A stretch of 64,000 bases of DNA from Aestuariibius violaceus (GCF_040779325.2 NZ_JBFONT020000001.1:1-64000), one strand, 5' to 3'. Positions 7,993-17,143 are shown, counted from the stretch's first letter. Numbers and translations: made by a program. The notes: generated by a model not told the origin, from the letters alone.

Positions 7993-9597
7993 CTAGGCCG
8001 CCCTGAACTCCCCCTCGAACCAGCCGAAGCCATTGGGCGGGATGGTGATGACGGAGCCTTTTACCTTGCAGCGGGAAAGGGCGGTGGCGCGGGGTTCGCA
8101 GTCGAGGGTGATCTCCTGCGGGAGGGGGGAGAGGTTGAAGAGGCAGGTGAGGGTCTGGTCCTTGTGGCGGCGGAGGAAGGCGAGGATGGGATCGGGGGTG
8201 TCGAGGAATTCCGTGCGGCCTGCCTTGAGCGCAGGGCTCTGGCTGCGGAAGGCGATGACGTCCTTGTAGAAGCGCAAGACGCTGTGGGCGCCCTGACCAT
8301 TGACCGCGTTCGCGAGCTGGGGGGCCTTGACGGGGAGCCAGGGGGTGCCGGTGGTGAAGCCGCCGTGGGGGGCGTTCGCCTCCCACACCATGGGGGTGCG
8401 GCAGCCGTCACGGCCCTTGATCTCGGGCCAGAAGCGGAGCGCGGGCGGATCTGTGAGTTCTTCATAGACCAGCTCGGTCTCGGTCTGGCCGAGCTCTTCG
8501 CCCTGGTAGATGCCGATCGTGCCCTCAAAGCTCATCAGCATCGCGAGGCAGAGGCGGGCCAGCGCGTCGGGGTTTGCACCATGCTCTGCCCAGCGGGTGA
8601 CATGGCGGGGGACGTCGTGGTTGGAGAACGACCAGGAGGGCCAGCCGTCGGGGGCGCCTTTGAGGAAGCCATCGATGCAGGTGCGGAAGTGTTTGGGGGA
8701 AAACTGGGGCCCGAGCATGGCGAAGGAATAGGCCATGTGGAGACGCTTTTCGCCGCGGGTGTATTCGGCCATCACGTCGATCGATTTCTGGCCATGCTCG
8801 CCGACCTCGCCGACCATCATCCGGTCGTCGTACTGATCCGTCAGATTCCGCAGGCGTTCCAGGAAGGGCAGGTTTTCGGGCTGGGTCTTGGAATATCTGT
8901 GGTCCTGCATCCCGTAGACGTCGGTCGCCATCTCCCAACCGCCGTCTGGAGCGGGCGGATTGTCCCGCAGCTTGGCGTCGTGGAAGTAATAGTTCACCGT
9001 GTCGAGCCGGAAGCCGTCGACGCCACGGTCGAGCCAGAAGCGCATCGTTTCGATCAACGCGTCCTGAACCGCCGAGTTATGGAAGTTGAGGTCCGGCTGC
9101 GAGATCAGGAAGTTGTGCAGGTAGTATTGGCGCCGCCGCGGCTCCCACTCCCACGCCGGGCCGCCGAAGACAGAGGGCCAGTTATTGGGCGGCGAGCCGT
9201 CGGGTTTTGGGTCGGCCCAGACGTACCAGTCGGCCTTGGGATTGTCGCGCGATGCCCGGCTTTCCGCGAACCAGGGGTGTTTCGCGGCGCTGTGAGAGAT
9301 CACCTGATCGACGATGACCTTGAGCCCGAGCCTGTGTGCCTCGTCCACCAGAGCGTCGAAATCCGCGAGCGTGCCGAACATCGGGTCGATGTCAGTGTAG
9401 TCCGACACGTCGTAGCCCATATCCTCCATCGGCGAGGTAAAGATCGGTGAGACCCAGATCGCGTCGGCGCCCAGATCCGCGACGTGGGGGAGGCGCCGCG
9501 TGATCCCTTTGAGATCGCCGATCCCGTCGCCGTCGCTGTCCTGAAAGGATCGCGGATAGATCTGGTAGATCACCGCGCCGCGCCACCACTCGCTCAT
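7993..9597 (-). CDS. aglA: GH13 alpha-glucosidase / oligo-1,6-glucosidase type
   Basis: 534 residues. The (beta/alpha)8 barrel carries all GH13 conserved regions in order: DQVISHS (region I), GFRLDTVN with the catalytic Asp nucleophile (region II), MVGEVGE with the acid/base Glu (region III) and SNHDVPR (region IV). QPDLNFHN is the family's region V. The N-terminus WWRGAVIYQIYPRSFQDSDGDGIGDL is typical of the alpha-glucosidase subfamily, with no signal peptide, so it acts in the cytoplasm on imported oligosaccharides. The resemblance is to rhizobial AglA, but the agl ABC-transporter genes that usually accompany it are not next to it. GGAGG lies just before the ATG. Confidence 0.88.
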   Translation of the reverse strand: MSEWWRGAVIYQIYPRSFQDSDGDGIGDLKGITRRLPHVADLGADAIWVSPIFTSPMEDMGYDVSDYTDIDPMFGTLADFDALVDEAHRLGLKVIVDQVISHSAAKHPWFAESRASRDNPKADWYVWADPKPDGSPPNNWPSVFGGPAWEWEPRRRQYYLHNFLISQPDLNFHNSAVQDALIETMRFWLDRGVDGFRLDTVNYYFHDAKLRDNPPAPDGGWEMATDVYGMQDHRYSKTQPENLPFLERLRNLTDQYDDRMMVGEVGEHGQKSIDVMAEYTRGEKRLHMAYSFAMLGPQFSPKHFRTCIDGFLKGAPDGWPSWSFSNHDVPRHVTRWAEHGANPDALARLCLAMLMSFEGTIGIYQGEELGQTETELVYEELTDPPALRFWPEIKGRDGCRTPMVWEANAPHGGFTTGTPWLPVKAPQLANAVNGQGAHSVLRFYKDVIAFRSQSPALKAGRTEFLDTPDPILAFLRRHKDQTLTCLFNLSPLPQEITLDCEPRATALSRCKVKGSVITIPPNGFGWFEGEFRAA

Positions 9598-9845
9598 GAC
9601 ATCCTCCGTCCCGGCAAACGTTCGGGTCCAACCACAAACGCCGGTTTTGGTTGCGACCGATCGGCACCCGCCGGCGCAGATGCCTCTGCCGACTCGTGCT
9701 CACTGCGCGGGCCCTGGCCGTCAAGCACAAAGAGTCACCTATCGCGTGTATTTTTACAGTGCTTCGACTGGAAATTGTGATGCTGCGTTACAGTTTTTAA
9801 GCATCAAGCCAGCTTTCACCCTTTCCGAGAGGAGCCAGCTCGCCC

Positions 9846-10307
9846 ATGTCCATTTCCCTCACCGTCAATGGCCAGACGCAGGAGGTCGACGTCGATCCCG
9901 AGACGCCGCTTCTCTGGGTTCTGCGCGACAATCTTCGCCTGACCGGCACGAAATTCGGCTGCGGCATCGCCCAGTGCGGGGCCTGCACAGTTCTGATCGA
10001 CGGGTTCGCCTCGCGCGCTTGCGTGACCCCGGTCGATGCCGTGGCTGGCACCGATATCCGCACGATCGAAGGGCTCGAAGGGCCTGAGGCCGAAGCTGTT
10101 CAGGCGGCTTGGGTCGATCTGAACGTACCGCAATGTGGCTATTGTCAGTCGGGCCAGGTCGTTGCGGCGGCGGCGCTTCTGCAGGAAACGCCGAGTCCGA
10201 CCGATCAGGAGATCGACGATGCGATGGCGGGCAATCTTTGCCGGTGTGCCACCTATGCGCGGATCCGGCTCGCGGTTCGTCAGGCATCTGAAACGTTGGA
10301 GGGCTGA
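9846..10307 (+). CDS. iorA: (2Fe-2S) small subunit of a molybdenum hydroxylase (isoquinoline 1-oxidoreductase alpha type)
   Basis: 153 residues. The N-terminal plant-ferredoxin cluster is GTKFGCGIAQCGACTVLIDG (Cys39, 44, 47 with Cys59). The second cluster is CGYCQSGQ plus GNLCRCATY. This two-cluster small subunit passes electrons from the molybdenum cofactor subunit. There is no signal peptide of its own, whereas its partner has a Tat signal, so it is probably exported by hitchhiking. It is separated by 3 bp from the large-subunit gene. IorA/IorB-type enzymes oxidise N-heterocycles or aldehydes; the substrate here is unknown. Confidence 0.9.
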   Translation: MSISLTVNGQTQEVDVDPETPLLWVLRDNLRLTGTKFGCGIAQCGACTVLIDGFASRACVTPVDAVAGTDIRTIEGLEGPEAEAVQAAWVDLNVPQCGYCQSGQVVAAAALLQETPSPTDQEIDDAMAGNLCRCATYARIRLAVRQASETLEG

Positions 10308-10310
10308 GCG

Positions 10311-12452
10311 ATGAATCTTCTGAATCCAAGCCGCCGCGCCTTCCTTGCCGGATCGGCCGGCCTGATCATCTCGGTCATGCTGCCGCGCAGCGCACGCGCC
10401 CAGCAGGCCCAGCCGCAGAATTTCGACCCTGACGCGTTCATTCGCATCTCGCCGGACAACACGGTGACCGTCCTCGTCAAGCATCTGGAGATGGGACAAG
10501 GCGCGAATACCGGGCTGGCATCGCTTGTCGCGGAAGAGCTTGATGCCGACTGGTCCCAGATGCGGGCGGAAAGCGCGCCCGCCAATGCCCAGCTCTACGC
10601 CAACTTTGCATTCGGATTGCAGGGTGTCGGCGGCTCGACCGGGATGGCCAATTCCTACATGCAGATGCGCCGGGCAGGCGCCGCTGCCCGCGGGATGCTG
10701 GTTGCCGCCGCAGCGGAGGAATGGGGCGTGCCCGCCGAAGAGATCGTTGTAGCGCAGGGCGTGCTGAGCCATGCAGCGTCGAACAACACCGCCACCTTTG
10801 GCGAGTTGGCAGAGGCGGCGCGGTCGATGCCGATGCCGGAGGATCCGCCACTGAAAGACCCGGCCGATTTCATCTATATCGGCCAGAAGGTCGAGCGGAT
10901 CGACGGGCTTGGAAAGTCCAATGGCGAGGCGATGTTCACCATCGACGTCTATCTCGACGGGATGGAAACGGTGGCGGTGCTGCATCCGCCGAAATTTGGC
11001 GCGACCGTTGTGTCGGTGGATGACAGTGCGGCAATGGAGGTACCGGGTGTGCTGCGCGTTGCCCAGATCCCGTCGGGCGTGGCGGTCTATGCCGAAAACA
11101 CCTTTGCCGCCTTCCGGGGGCGCGACGCACTTTCGGTGGAATGGGATGAAACGAATGCCGAGACCCGATCGTCGGCCGAGTTGGCGCGCATCTGGGCCGA
11201 AGCAGCACGTGCCGGCGGCCGGGTTGCGGAGGAAGCGGGAGATGTCGATGCGGCCCTTGAAGGCGCGGAGACCGTGCTTGAGGCCGAGTTCACCTTTCCG
11301 TTTCTCGCCCATGCGCCGCTGGAACCGCTCGACGGCGTGATCCAGCTTGGCGAGGGCGAGGCGGAGGTCTGGATGGGGTCACAGATCCAGACGGTGGACC
11401 AGAATGTCATGGCCGCCGTCCTCGAGATGGATCCCGGCAACATCACGCTCAACACGATGTATGCCGGCGGAAGCTTTGGCCGCCGGGCCCAGCCGGCCTC
11501 TCACCTGGCTGCGGAGCTGGCCAGCATCGGGCGGACCGCCGGCCCGGGCGCCTACAAACTGCTTTGGACGCGCGAGAATGACATCCGCGGCGGCTACTAT
11601 CGCCCGCTGACCGTCCACCGGATCCGTGGCGGGCTGGATGCCGATGGCAACATCGTCGCTTGGGAAAACACCATCGCGAACCAGTCGATCATCGCAGGCT
11701 CCCCCTTTGAGGGGATGCTGGAGGACGGGATGGACCCGACCTCTTACGAAGGGTCGACCCAGATGCCCTATGCGTGGCCGGCTCATCGCGTGTCATGGGC
11801 ACGGATGGAAAGCCAGGTTCCGGTTCTGTGGTGGCGGGCGGTCGGGCATACCCATACCGCCTATGCGACCGAGATCTTCCTGGACGAGTTGCTTGAGCAG
11901 GGTGGTCAGGATCGGGTCGAGGGGCGGCTGGCGCTGATCCGGCCCGAGGCGGGACGCGACCGCGCCGTGTTGGAGCGGGTTGCAGATATGGCCGACTGGT
12001 CGGGGCCCGGCACCGGGGACCGGCGAATGGGCGTCGCCCTGCATGAAAGCTTCGGCTCTTACGTGGCGATGATTGCCGAGGTCGAGGAGGATCGCGGCAT
12101 GCCGCGCGTCACGCGCGTCTGGTGCGCCGTCGATTGCGGCTTTGCGGTCAATCCGGATGTCGTCCTTGCACAGATGGAAGGCGGGATCGGCTTTGGGCTG
12201 GGCACGGCGCTCTATAATGAGATCGTAATCGAGGATGGCGGGCTTGTCCGCGAGGGCAATTTTGACACCTATCCGCTGATGAGCATCTACGACATGCCCG
12301 CAGTCGAGGTATCGATGATCAACAGCGACAATGATCCCACCGGGGTCGGGGAGCCTGGCGTGCCGCCAATCGCGCCCGCGATGGCCAATGCCTGGCGGTC
12401 GCTCACGGGCAGCTCGCCGCGGCAGTTGCCGTTCCAATCAGCGGGATCTTGA
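10311..12452 (+). CDS. iorB: Molybdopterin-binding large subunit of a periplasmic aldehyde/N-heterocycle oxidoreductase
   Basis: 713 residues. The N-terminus SRRAFLAGSAGLIIS...ARAQ is a twin-arginine signal, so the folded enzyme with molybdenum-cytosine-type cofactor is exported to the periplasm. The aldehyde-oxidase/xanthine-dehydrogenase fold is visible in KVERIDGLGKSNGEA (about 190), HAPLEPL, GGSFGRRAQP (about 385) and the C-terminal GVGEPGVPPIAP, whose Glu is the conserved catalytic base. Length fits the IorB/AldH type that lacks an FAD subunit; electrons likely go from IorA to a membrane cytochrome. No such cytochrome and no XdhC-like insertion factor is adjacent. Confidence 0.88.
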   Translation: MNLLNPSRRAFLAGSAGLIISVMLPRSARAQQAQPQNFDPDAFIRISPDNTVTVLVKHLEMGQGANTGLASLVAEELDADWSQMRAESAPANAQLYANFAFGLQGVGGSTGMANSYMQMRRAGAAARGMLVAAAAEEWGVPAEEIVVAQGVLSHAASNNTATFGELAEAARSMPMPEDPPLKDPADFIYIGQKVERIDGLGKSNGEAMFTIDVYLDGMETVAVLHPPKFGATVVSVDDSAAMEVPGVLRVAQIPSGVAVYAENTFAAFRGRDALSVEWDETNAETRSSAELARIWAEAARAGGRVAEEAGDVDAALEGAETVLEAEFTFPFLAHAPLEPLDGVIQLGEGEAEVWMGSQIQTVDQNVMAAVLEMDPGNITLNTMYAGGSFGRRAQPASHLAAELASIGRTAGPGAYKLLWTRENDIRGGYYRPLTVHRIRGGLDADGNIVAWENTIANQSIIAGSPFEGMLEDGMDPTSYEGSTQMPYAWPAHRVSWARMESQVPVLWWRAVGHTHTAYATEIFLDELLEQGGQDRVEGRLALIRPEAGRDRAVLERVADMADWSGPGTGDRRMGVALHESFGSYVAMIAEVEEDRGMPRVTRVWCAVDCGFAVNPDVVLAQMEGGIGFGLGTALYNEIVIEDGGLVREGNFDTYPLMSIYDMPAVEVSMINSDNDPTGVGEPGVPPIAPAMANAWRSLTGSSPRQLPFQSAGS

Positions 12453-12474
12453 ACCCGGCCCTTAAGATCCGCAC

Positions 12475-12506
12475 TTGGCCCCCGGCGCCGCATCGCCGGG
12501 GGCCAA
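12475..12506. terminator. Hairpin between convergent genes (probable bidirectional terminator)
   Basis: A perfect 13-bp stem, TTGGCCCCCGGCG (12475-12487) with CGCCGGGGGCCAA (12494-12506), closes a 6-nt loop. It lies 22 bp after the iorB stop and 37 bp beyond the end of the minus-strand diguanylate cyclase gene. No U-tract follows on the plus strand, so efficiency is uncertain. Confidence 0.55.
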
Positions 12507-12543
12507 CTGCAGTACCCTATCGGCTTGAAAGCCTCTTTCGTCG

Positions 12544-13296
12544 TCAGGCCCGCTTCTGAAATGGTGTGACGGTGTCGTGCTGCCGATGAACGACAAGACA
12601 GGCGCGCCCGGCTGCCTTGGCACGGTAAAGCGCATTGTCGGCCTGGGTTAGCAGCCGCTCAATGGCATCTCCGCTCTGAACGGTCGTTGCGCCTGCGGAG
12701 ACCGTCATGAGAAGAGCCTCCGCATCCTGTGAGATCCTGACGGAGAGGCGTTCGCAGAGGCGCTGTTCGATCGCTGGCACGGCGGATGCGGGCGAGTTCG
12801 GCATGAAGACGGCGAACTCCTCTCCCCCGATACGGGCGACCACATCCCCTTTTCTTGTAATCATGCGCAGATGGTCGGCGATGGCGCGCAGGCAGATGTC
12901 GCCGGCAGCATGGCCGTGGGTGTCGTTGATCGCCTTGAAGTGATCGACGTCGACAAGAAGGACGAGCCCCTCCTGCCCCGCTTCCAGCATCTCTCCCGCG
13001 GCGGCGAAGAAGGCGCGCCTGTTCGGCAGACCGGTCAGCATATCCGTCGAGGCAGTGACGGCCAGCGCCTGCTCCAACCGGCTGAAATGGGCGACCGCTG
13101 CCATCAAAAGCGCCAGAACGGGCGCGCCGACGAGGGTTGTGGTCAGGATCAACTCGCCCGGCGGCATCGAGAGCCGGCCATCCAGCAGGTAATCCACGGC
13201 GAAATGCGCCCCGACGATGAGCGCAACCAGACCGGTGCATTTGACAGCGCCGTCGACCAGCGATCGCGCGGCAAGCGCCTCGAGCAGCTTGACCAT
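12544..13296 (-). CDS. Membrane-bound diguanylate cyclase (GGDEF)
   Basis: 250 residues. Two hydrophobic segments (about 20-37 and 49-70) anchor it in the membrane, and a linker leads into the GGDEF domain (about 80-240). The active-site motif is GGEEF (157-161), competent for c-di-GMP synthesis, and the allosteric inhibitory I-site RKGD (148-151) is at the standard five-residue distance. DHFKAINDTHGHAAGD matches the Mg/GTP-binding block. The start at 13296 is preferred over 13317 because GGAGGAGGG precedes it at good spacing. There is no sensory domain beyond the membrane segments. Confidence 0.9.
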   Translation of the reverse strand: MVKLLEALAARSLVDGAVKCTGLVALIVGAHFAVDYLLDGRLSMPPGELILTTTLVGAPVLALLMAAVAHFSRLEQALAVTASTDMLTGLPNRRAFFAAAGEMLEAGQEGLVLLVDVDHFKAINDTHGHAAGDICLRAIADHLRMITRKGDVVARIGGEEFAVFMPNSPASAVPAIEQRLCERLSVRISQDAEALLMTVSAGATTVQSGDAIERLLTQADNALYRAKAAGRACLVVHRQHDTVTPFQKRA

Positions 13297-13462
13297 GCAT
13301 ATCCCTCCTCCACCCACGCTCGCCGGATTTGGTTTAACAATCGTTTATTCTCCGTAAGAAATTCAGAAGACATCATCGCAAATCCGCGTGATGTGCCGCC
13401 GCGCCTTTGCCCTTTCATCAGCCGATCACCGCTGGCACTGTGCGCCAGCGGAGGGAGGGGCC

Positions 13463-14152
13463 ATGCCGATCACGACTTGCATCTTCGACGCTTACGGAAC
13501 GCTCTTCGACGTGGCCGCGGCGGCGCGGGAGGCGGCGGAGGAGCCAGAGTTCCCTGAACTGTCCGCGCGTTGGCCGGAGATCGCCGCCGACTGGCGGGCG
13601 AAGCAGCTGGAATATACCTGGCTGAGGGCCGTAGCCGGGCGGCATTGCGATTTCTGGCAGGTGACGGAAGACGGGCTCGACTGGGCGCTTGAGAAGGCGG
13701 GGCTGGATGAGGATACGCCGTTGCGGGAGCGGTTGCTGGCGCTCTACCGGGAGCTGTCCGCCTATCCGGAGGTGCCGGAGATGCTGTCGGCCCTGAAGGC
13801 CGGGGGCTATGCCACCGGCATCCTGTCGAACGGGTCGCCGGGGATGCTGGACAGTGCGGTGGCCTCGGCCGGGATCGGCGACCGGCTCGACAAGGTACTG
13901 TCGGTCGAGGATGTCGGCGTCTTCAAACCGCATGACACCGTCTACGGGATGGTCGAGGCCGCGTTCGGCTGCGCGCAGGACGAGGTGCTGTTCGTCTCCT
14001 CCAACGGGTGGGATGCGGTGGGCGCGGCGGGCTTCGGGTTCCGGACCGTCTGGGTGAACCGGGCCGGGCTACCAGTGGACCGGCTGTATGCGCCGCCAGA
14101 GACCATCCTGCATGACCTGGTGACGATCCCGGATCTGGCGGCGCGGCTGTGA
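13463..14152 (+). CDS. (S)-2-haloacid dehalogenase, type II (HAD superfamily)
   Basis: 229 residues, the typical length. The nucleophile is Asp9 in FDAYGTLFD. Ser122/Asn123 (LSNGSP), Lys155 (VFKPH) and SSNGWDAVGA (Ser180, Asn181, Asp184) match all catalytic positions known for L-2-haloacid dehalogenases, and WRAKQLEYTWLR includes the substrate Arg region. The enzyme hydrolyses short 2-haloalkanoates to (R)-2-hydroxy acids. The ATG at 13463 has GAGGGAGGGG just upstream. It begins a run of four genes with 4-nt overlaps. Natural substrate could be another small acid, but the diagnostic residues favour dehalogenase. Confidence 0.85.
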   Translation: MPITTCIFDAYGTLFDVAAAAREAAEEPEFPELSARWPEIAADWRAKQLEYTWLRAVAGRHCDFWQVTEDGLDWALEKAGLDEDTPLRERLLALYRELSAYPEVPEMLSALKAGGYATGILSNGSPGMLDSAVASAGIGDRLDKVLSVEDVGVFKPHDTVYGMVEAAFGCAQDEVLFVSSNGWDAVGAAGFGFRTVWVNRAGLPVDRLYAPPETILHDLVTIPDLAARL

Positions 14153-14979
14153 AGACGTTCAGGACCGAAGACGGCCTGTCACTGGCCTATGACGATGTGG
14201 GCGACGGGCTGCCGCTGCTCTGCCTTGCCGGGCTGACCCGGAACATGGCCGATTTCGGTCCGGTGGTGGACCGGTTCGCAAGTCAGGCGCGGATCATCCG
14301 GATGGATTACCGCGGGCGCGGGGCGTCGGATCATGCCGATCCCGAGACCTACAGCCTGATGCAGGAGGGGCAGGATGCGCTGGCCCTTCTGGATCGTCTG
14401 GGCGTGGATCGGGCGGCCATCCTCGGCACCTCGCGCGGCGGGCTGATCGCGATGCTGCTGGCCGCGACGGCGAAGAACCGGCTGGCGGGCGTCTTGCTGA
14501 ACGATATCGGCCCGGTGATCGAGCCGGTTGGGATCGAGTTCATCATGACCTATCTGGGCCGCCGCCCCGCCTTCGCCGATTACGATGCGGCGGCGGAGGC
14601 TTTGTCGGTCAACATGGCCGACGGCTTCCCCGGCATGACACTCGACCAGTGGCGCGCCGCCGCACGGCGGTGGTGGCGGCAGGAGGCGGACGGGTTGGAC
14701 CTGCTCTATGATCCGGCGCTGCGGGAGGCGGTGATCGCCCAGTCAGAGGCGACGGGCGGCGCGGATCTGTGGCCGCTGTTTGACGCGCTGGACGGGTTGC
14801 CTTTGGGCCTGATCCGGGGAGCCAATTCGAACCTGCTGTCGCGGGAAACCGTCGCCGAGATGCGGCGGCGGCGACCGGATATGCGGTTTTCCGAGGTGCC
14901 GGATCGAGGGCATGTGCCGTTCCTGGACGAGCCCGAAGCAGTGGTTTTGATCGAAGAATTCCTGGAGGGATTGCAATGA
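14149..14979 (+). CDS. Alpha/beta hydrolase
   Basis: 276 residues. GTG start overlapping the preceding stop (GTGA). The nucleophile elbow GTSRGG places Ser95, the acid would be an Asp around 200-240 and the His lies in DRGHVPF near residue 255. The oxyanion-hole segment CLAGLTRN follows strand 3. The Arg next to the nucleophile Ser (S-R-G-G) is common in esterase/lactonase-like members and is also seen in dehalogenase-like relatives; the substrate is not determinable. Position between a haloacid dehalogenase and a threonine dehydratase-like gene suggests a small ester or lactone substrate. Confidence 0.82.
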   Translation: MKTFRTEDGLSLAYDDVGDGLPLLCLAGLTRNMADFGPVVDRFASQARIIRMDYRGRGASDHADPETYSLMQEGQDALALLDRLGVDRAAILGTSRGGLIAMLLAATAKNRLAGVLLNDIGPVIEPVGIEFIMTYLGRRPAFADYDAAAEALSVNMADGFPGMTLDQWRAAARRWWRQEADGLDLLYDPALREAVIAQSEATGGADLWPLFDALDGLPLGLIRGANSNLLSRETVAEMRRRRPDMRFSEVPDRGHVPFLDEPEAVVLIEEFLEGLQ

Positions 14980-15956
14980 ATTACGACATGATCCGCGCGG
15001 CGGACCAGCGGCTGGCGGGCTATATGCGGCGGACGCCGCTGCTGACGGCGCCGCAACTGGACGCCATCGCGGGGCGGCGGGTCTTCGTGAAGGCCGAAAA
15101 CCTGCAGCATACCGGATCTTTCAAGTTCCGCGGCGGGTGGTCGGCGATCACCTCTCTGTCAGGCAAGCAGCGCGAGGCGGGCGTCGTGGCGTTTTCGTCC
15201 GGCAACCATGCGCAAGGGGTCGCGATGGCCGCGGCGGCGCATGACGTGCCTGCGGTGATCGTGATGCCCGCGGACGCGCCCGAGGCGAAGCGGCGGAATA
15301 CCGAATGGCTGGGGGCCGAGGTGCAGCTGTTCGACCGGGCCGGCGAGGACCGGGCGGCCATCGGCGCGAAGCTTGCCGAAGAGCGCGGGCTGACGCTGAT
15401 CAAGCCATTCGACGAGCCGCAGGTGATCGCCGGTCAGGGGACCACGGGCCTTGAGATCGCGAAGCAGGCCAAGGCCGCGGGCGTCGAAGTGGCCGATGTG
15501 CTGATCTGCTGCGGCGGTGGCGGGCTGACCTCGGGCATCGCGCTGGCGCTGGAGGCGGAGGCGCCGGGGCTGAAGCCGCGACCAGTGGAGCCAGAGGGGT
15601 TTGACGACGTGAAGAAGTCGCTCGAGGCGGGGTCGATCCAGTCGATCGAGCCGCGGCCCGGGGCGCTCTGCGATGCGATCCTGTCGCCGTCGCCGGGGGA
15701 GTTGACCTTTCCGATCATGAAACGGCTCTGCGGGCCGGGCATCGTGGTGACGGAGGAGGAGGCGCTCAAGGCGATGGCGGTGGCGTTCAGCCATCTCAAC
15801 ATGGTGCTGGAGCCGGGCGGCGCGGTCGGATTGGCCGCGGCGTTGTTCCATCCGGACGAGAGCGAGGGCGGGGATGTCATCGTCGTCGCCTCGGGCGGGA
15901 ACGTGGACCCGGCCATCTTCTCGCGCGCGATCACTGAGCATGGGGTCGCGCTGTGA
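14976..15956 (+). CDS. PLP-dependent threonine/serine dehydratase-like enzyme
   Basis: 326 residues, no C-terminal regulatory ACT domain. The PLP lysine is Lys50 in GSFKFRGG, the phosphate-binding loop is CGGGGLTSG (about 173-181), and SSGNHAQGV contacts the substrate carboxylate. This is the short catabolic form of fold-type II dehydratases, which deaminate L-threonine or L-serine, or act on 3-hydroxyaspartate. ATG overlaps the stop of the upstream hydrolase by 4 nt. Near the C-terminus EPGGAVGLAA and VVASGGNVD are standard. The precise substrate among Thr, Ser and hydroxyaspartate is not clear. Confidence 0.88.
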   Translation: MNYDMIRAADQRLAGYMRRTPLLTAPQLDAIAGRRVFVKAENLQHTGSFKFRGGWSAITSLSGKQREAGVVAFSSGNHAQGVAMAAAAHDVPAVIVMPADAPEAKRRNTEWLGAEVQLFDRAGEDRAAIGAKLAEERGLTLIKPFDEPQVIAGQGTTGLEIAKQAKAAGVEVADVLICCGGGGLTSGIALALEAEAPGLKPRPVEPEGFDDVKKSLEAGSIQSIEPRPGALCDAILSPSPGELTFPIMKRLCGPGIVVTEEEALKAMAVAFSHLNMVLEPGGAVGLAAALFHPDESEGGDVIVVASGGNVDPAIFSRAITEHGVAL

Positions 15957-17143
15957 CGCGGTTTTCGGTTGCGAGCTTCAACGTCAAGAACCTGATCGGG
16001 CCGGACGAGGAGTACTACAAGTTCGAGCGGTATACGCCCGAGGAGCACGCCTGGAAGCAGGACTGGCTGGCCGATCAGCTGCTCAGCCTCGATGCGGATG
16101 TCGTGGGGTTTCAGGAGATCTTCGAGGAGGAGGCGCTGGGTGCCGTCGTGGCGGAGACCGACCGGCGGGCGGAGGTCGCGAATGCGGCAAGCGTGCCGGA
16201 TCCGTCGAAGCGCTATGCGCGGAAAGCGATTTTCCGCAAGCTCGAGGTCAAGGGATACCGCGGCGCGGAGATGATCGTGGCGCCGAACGCCAATGATGGA
16301 GGGCCGGGGCAGCGGCGGCCGGGGGTTGCGGTGCTGTCGCGGCATGGCTTCGCGGAGCCGCCGGAGGTGATGCAGGTGCTTGACCCGCCGGTCGAAATCG
16401 GGTTCCGCGGGCTCGACGGGGAGCCGTGCGGGAGCTATCGGATGGAGCGGCTGTCGCGGCCCGTGCTGAAGGTACGGGTGCCGGTGGGCGGGCGGATCGT
16501 GACGGTCTTCAACTGCCATCTTAAATCGAAGCTGGGGGAGTATGATCGGGGCCCCGGGGCGGCGTTCGCGCCAGCGGCCGATCTGACGAATTACGATGCG
16601 GCAGCACGGGCGCTTGGGTCGCTTCGCGCGGGGCTGCGGCGGATGGCGGAGGCATGGATGCTGCGGCGGGCGGTGCTCGCCTCGCTGGGCCGCGGCGAGC
16701 CCGTGATCGTGATGGGCGACTTCAACGACGGCGAAGCGGCGGTGAGTTCCGAGATCATCTCGGGCGAGGCACCGTTCCGGAACTATGCCTGGATGCGGCG
16801 GCACGATGCGGAGCATCAGGGCGACCGGTATTCAGAGGAAGAAGCGGAGCAGATCCGGGAGGACGTGGAGGCGGTGCGGCTCCATTCAGCAGAGAAGCTG
16901 TTTGTGCGGAAATCGCTGCGCGACATGGTCTATACTGCGGCGTTCGGTGGTGTCTTTGAGAGTATCGATCAGATCTATCTGAGCCGCCATTTCCACCCGG
17001 ATTACGAGGGGCGGATCGGCGAGATGGAGTATTTCAGCGTGCTGAACGACCACCTGACCGATGGGAGCCATCCGGAGGCACCGTACAACAAGCTCGCCTC
17101 GGATCACGGGCAGATCATGGCGCATCTGCGGCTTTATGAGTGA
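15953..17143 (+). CDS. Endonuclease/exonuclease/phosphatase (EEP) family protein
   Basis: 396 residues, GTG start overlapping the previous stop. EEP-fold metal and catalytic motifs occur in order: SFNVKNL (metal Asn), VVGFQEIFEE (metal Glu), FNCHLKSK (catalytic His), VIVMGDFNDGE (Asp/Asn) and the C-terminal ASDHGQ (Asp-His). Members hydrolyse phosphodiester or phosphomonoester bonds of nucleic acids, lipids or small molecules. There is no signal peptide. Two insertions (about 70-130 and 290-330, the latter Glu-rich) make it longer than a minimal EEP domain. Its role in this otherwise metabolic operon is unknown. Confidence 0.82.
   Translation: MTRFSVASFNVKNLIGPDEEYYKFERYTPEEHAWKQDWLADQLLSLDADVVGFQEIFEEEALGAVVAETDRRAEVANAASVPDPSKRYARKAIFRKLEVKGYRGAEMIVAPNANDGGPGQRRPGVAVLSRHGFAEPPEVMQVLDPPVEIGFRGLDGEPCGSYRMERLSRPVLKVRVPVGGRIVTVFNCHLKSKLGEYDRGPGAAFAPAADLTNYDAAARALGSLRAGLRRMAEAWMLRRAVLASLGRGEPVIVMGDFNDGEAAVSSEIISGEAPFRNYAWMRRHDAEHQGDRYSEEEAEQIREDVEAVRLHSAEKLFVRKSLRDMVYTAAFGGVFESIDQIYLSRHFHPDYEGRIGEMEYFSVLNDHLTDGSHPEAPYNKLASDHGQIMAHLRLYE

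Noticed and set aside
7942..9450. Long open frame on the plus strand opposite the alpha-glucosidase gene
   Set aside because: It is antisense to a complete GH13 gene, has no family match and owes its length to GC-rich codons. The same applies to frames at 24212-26680 (plus, opposite fadH), 31971-34007 (minus, opposite smoF-smoK) and 45743-49558 (minus, opposite ccoHI and asd).
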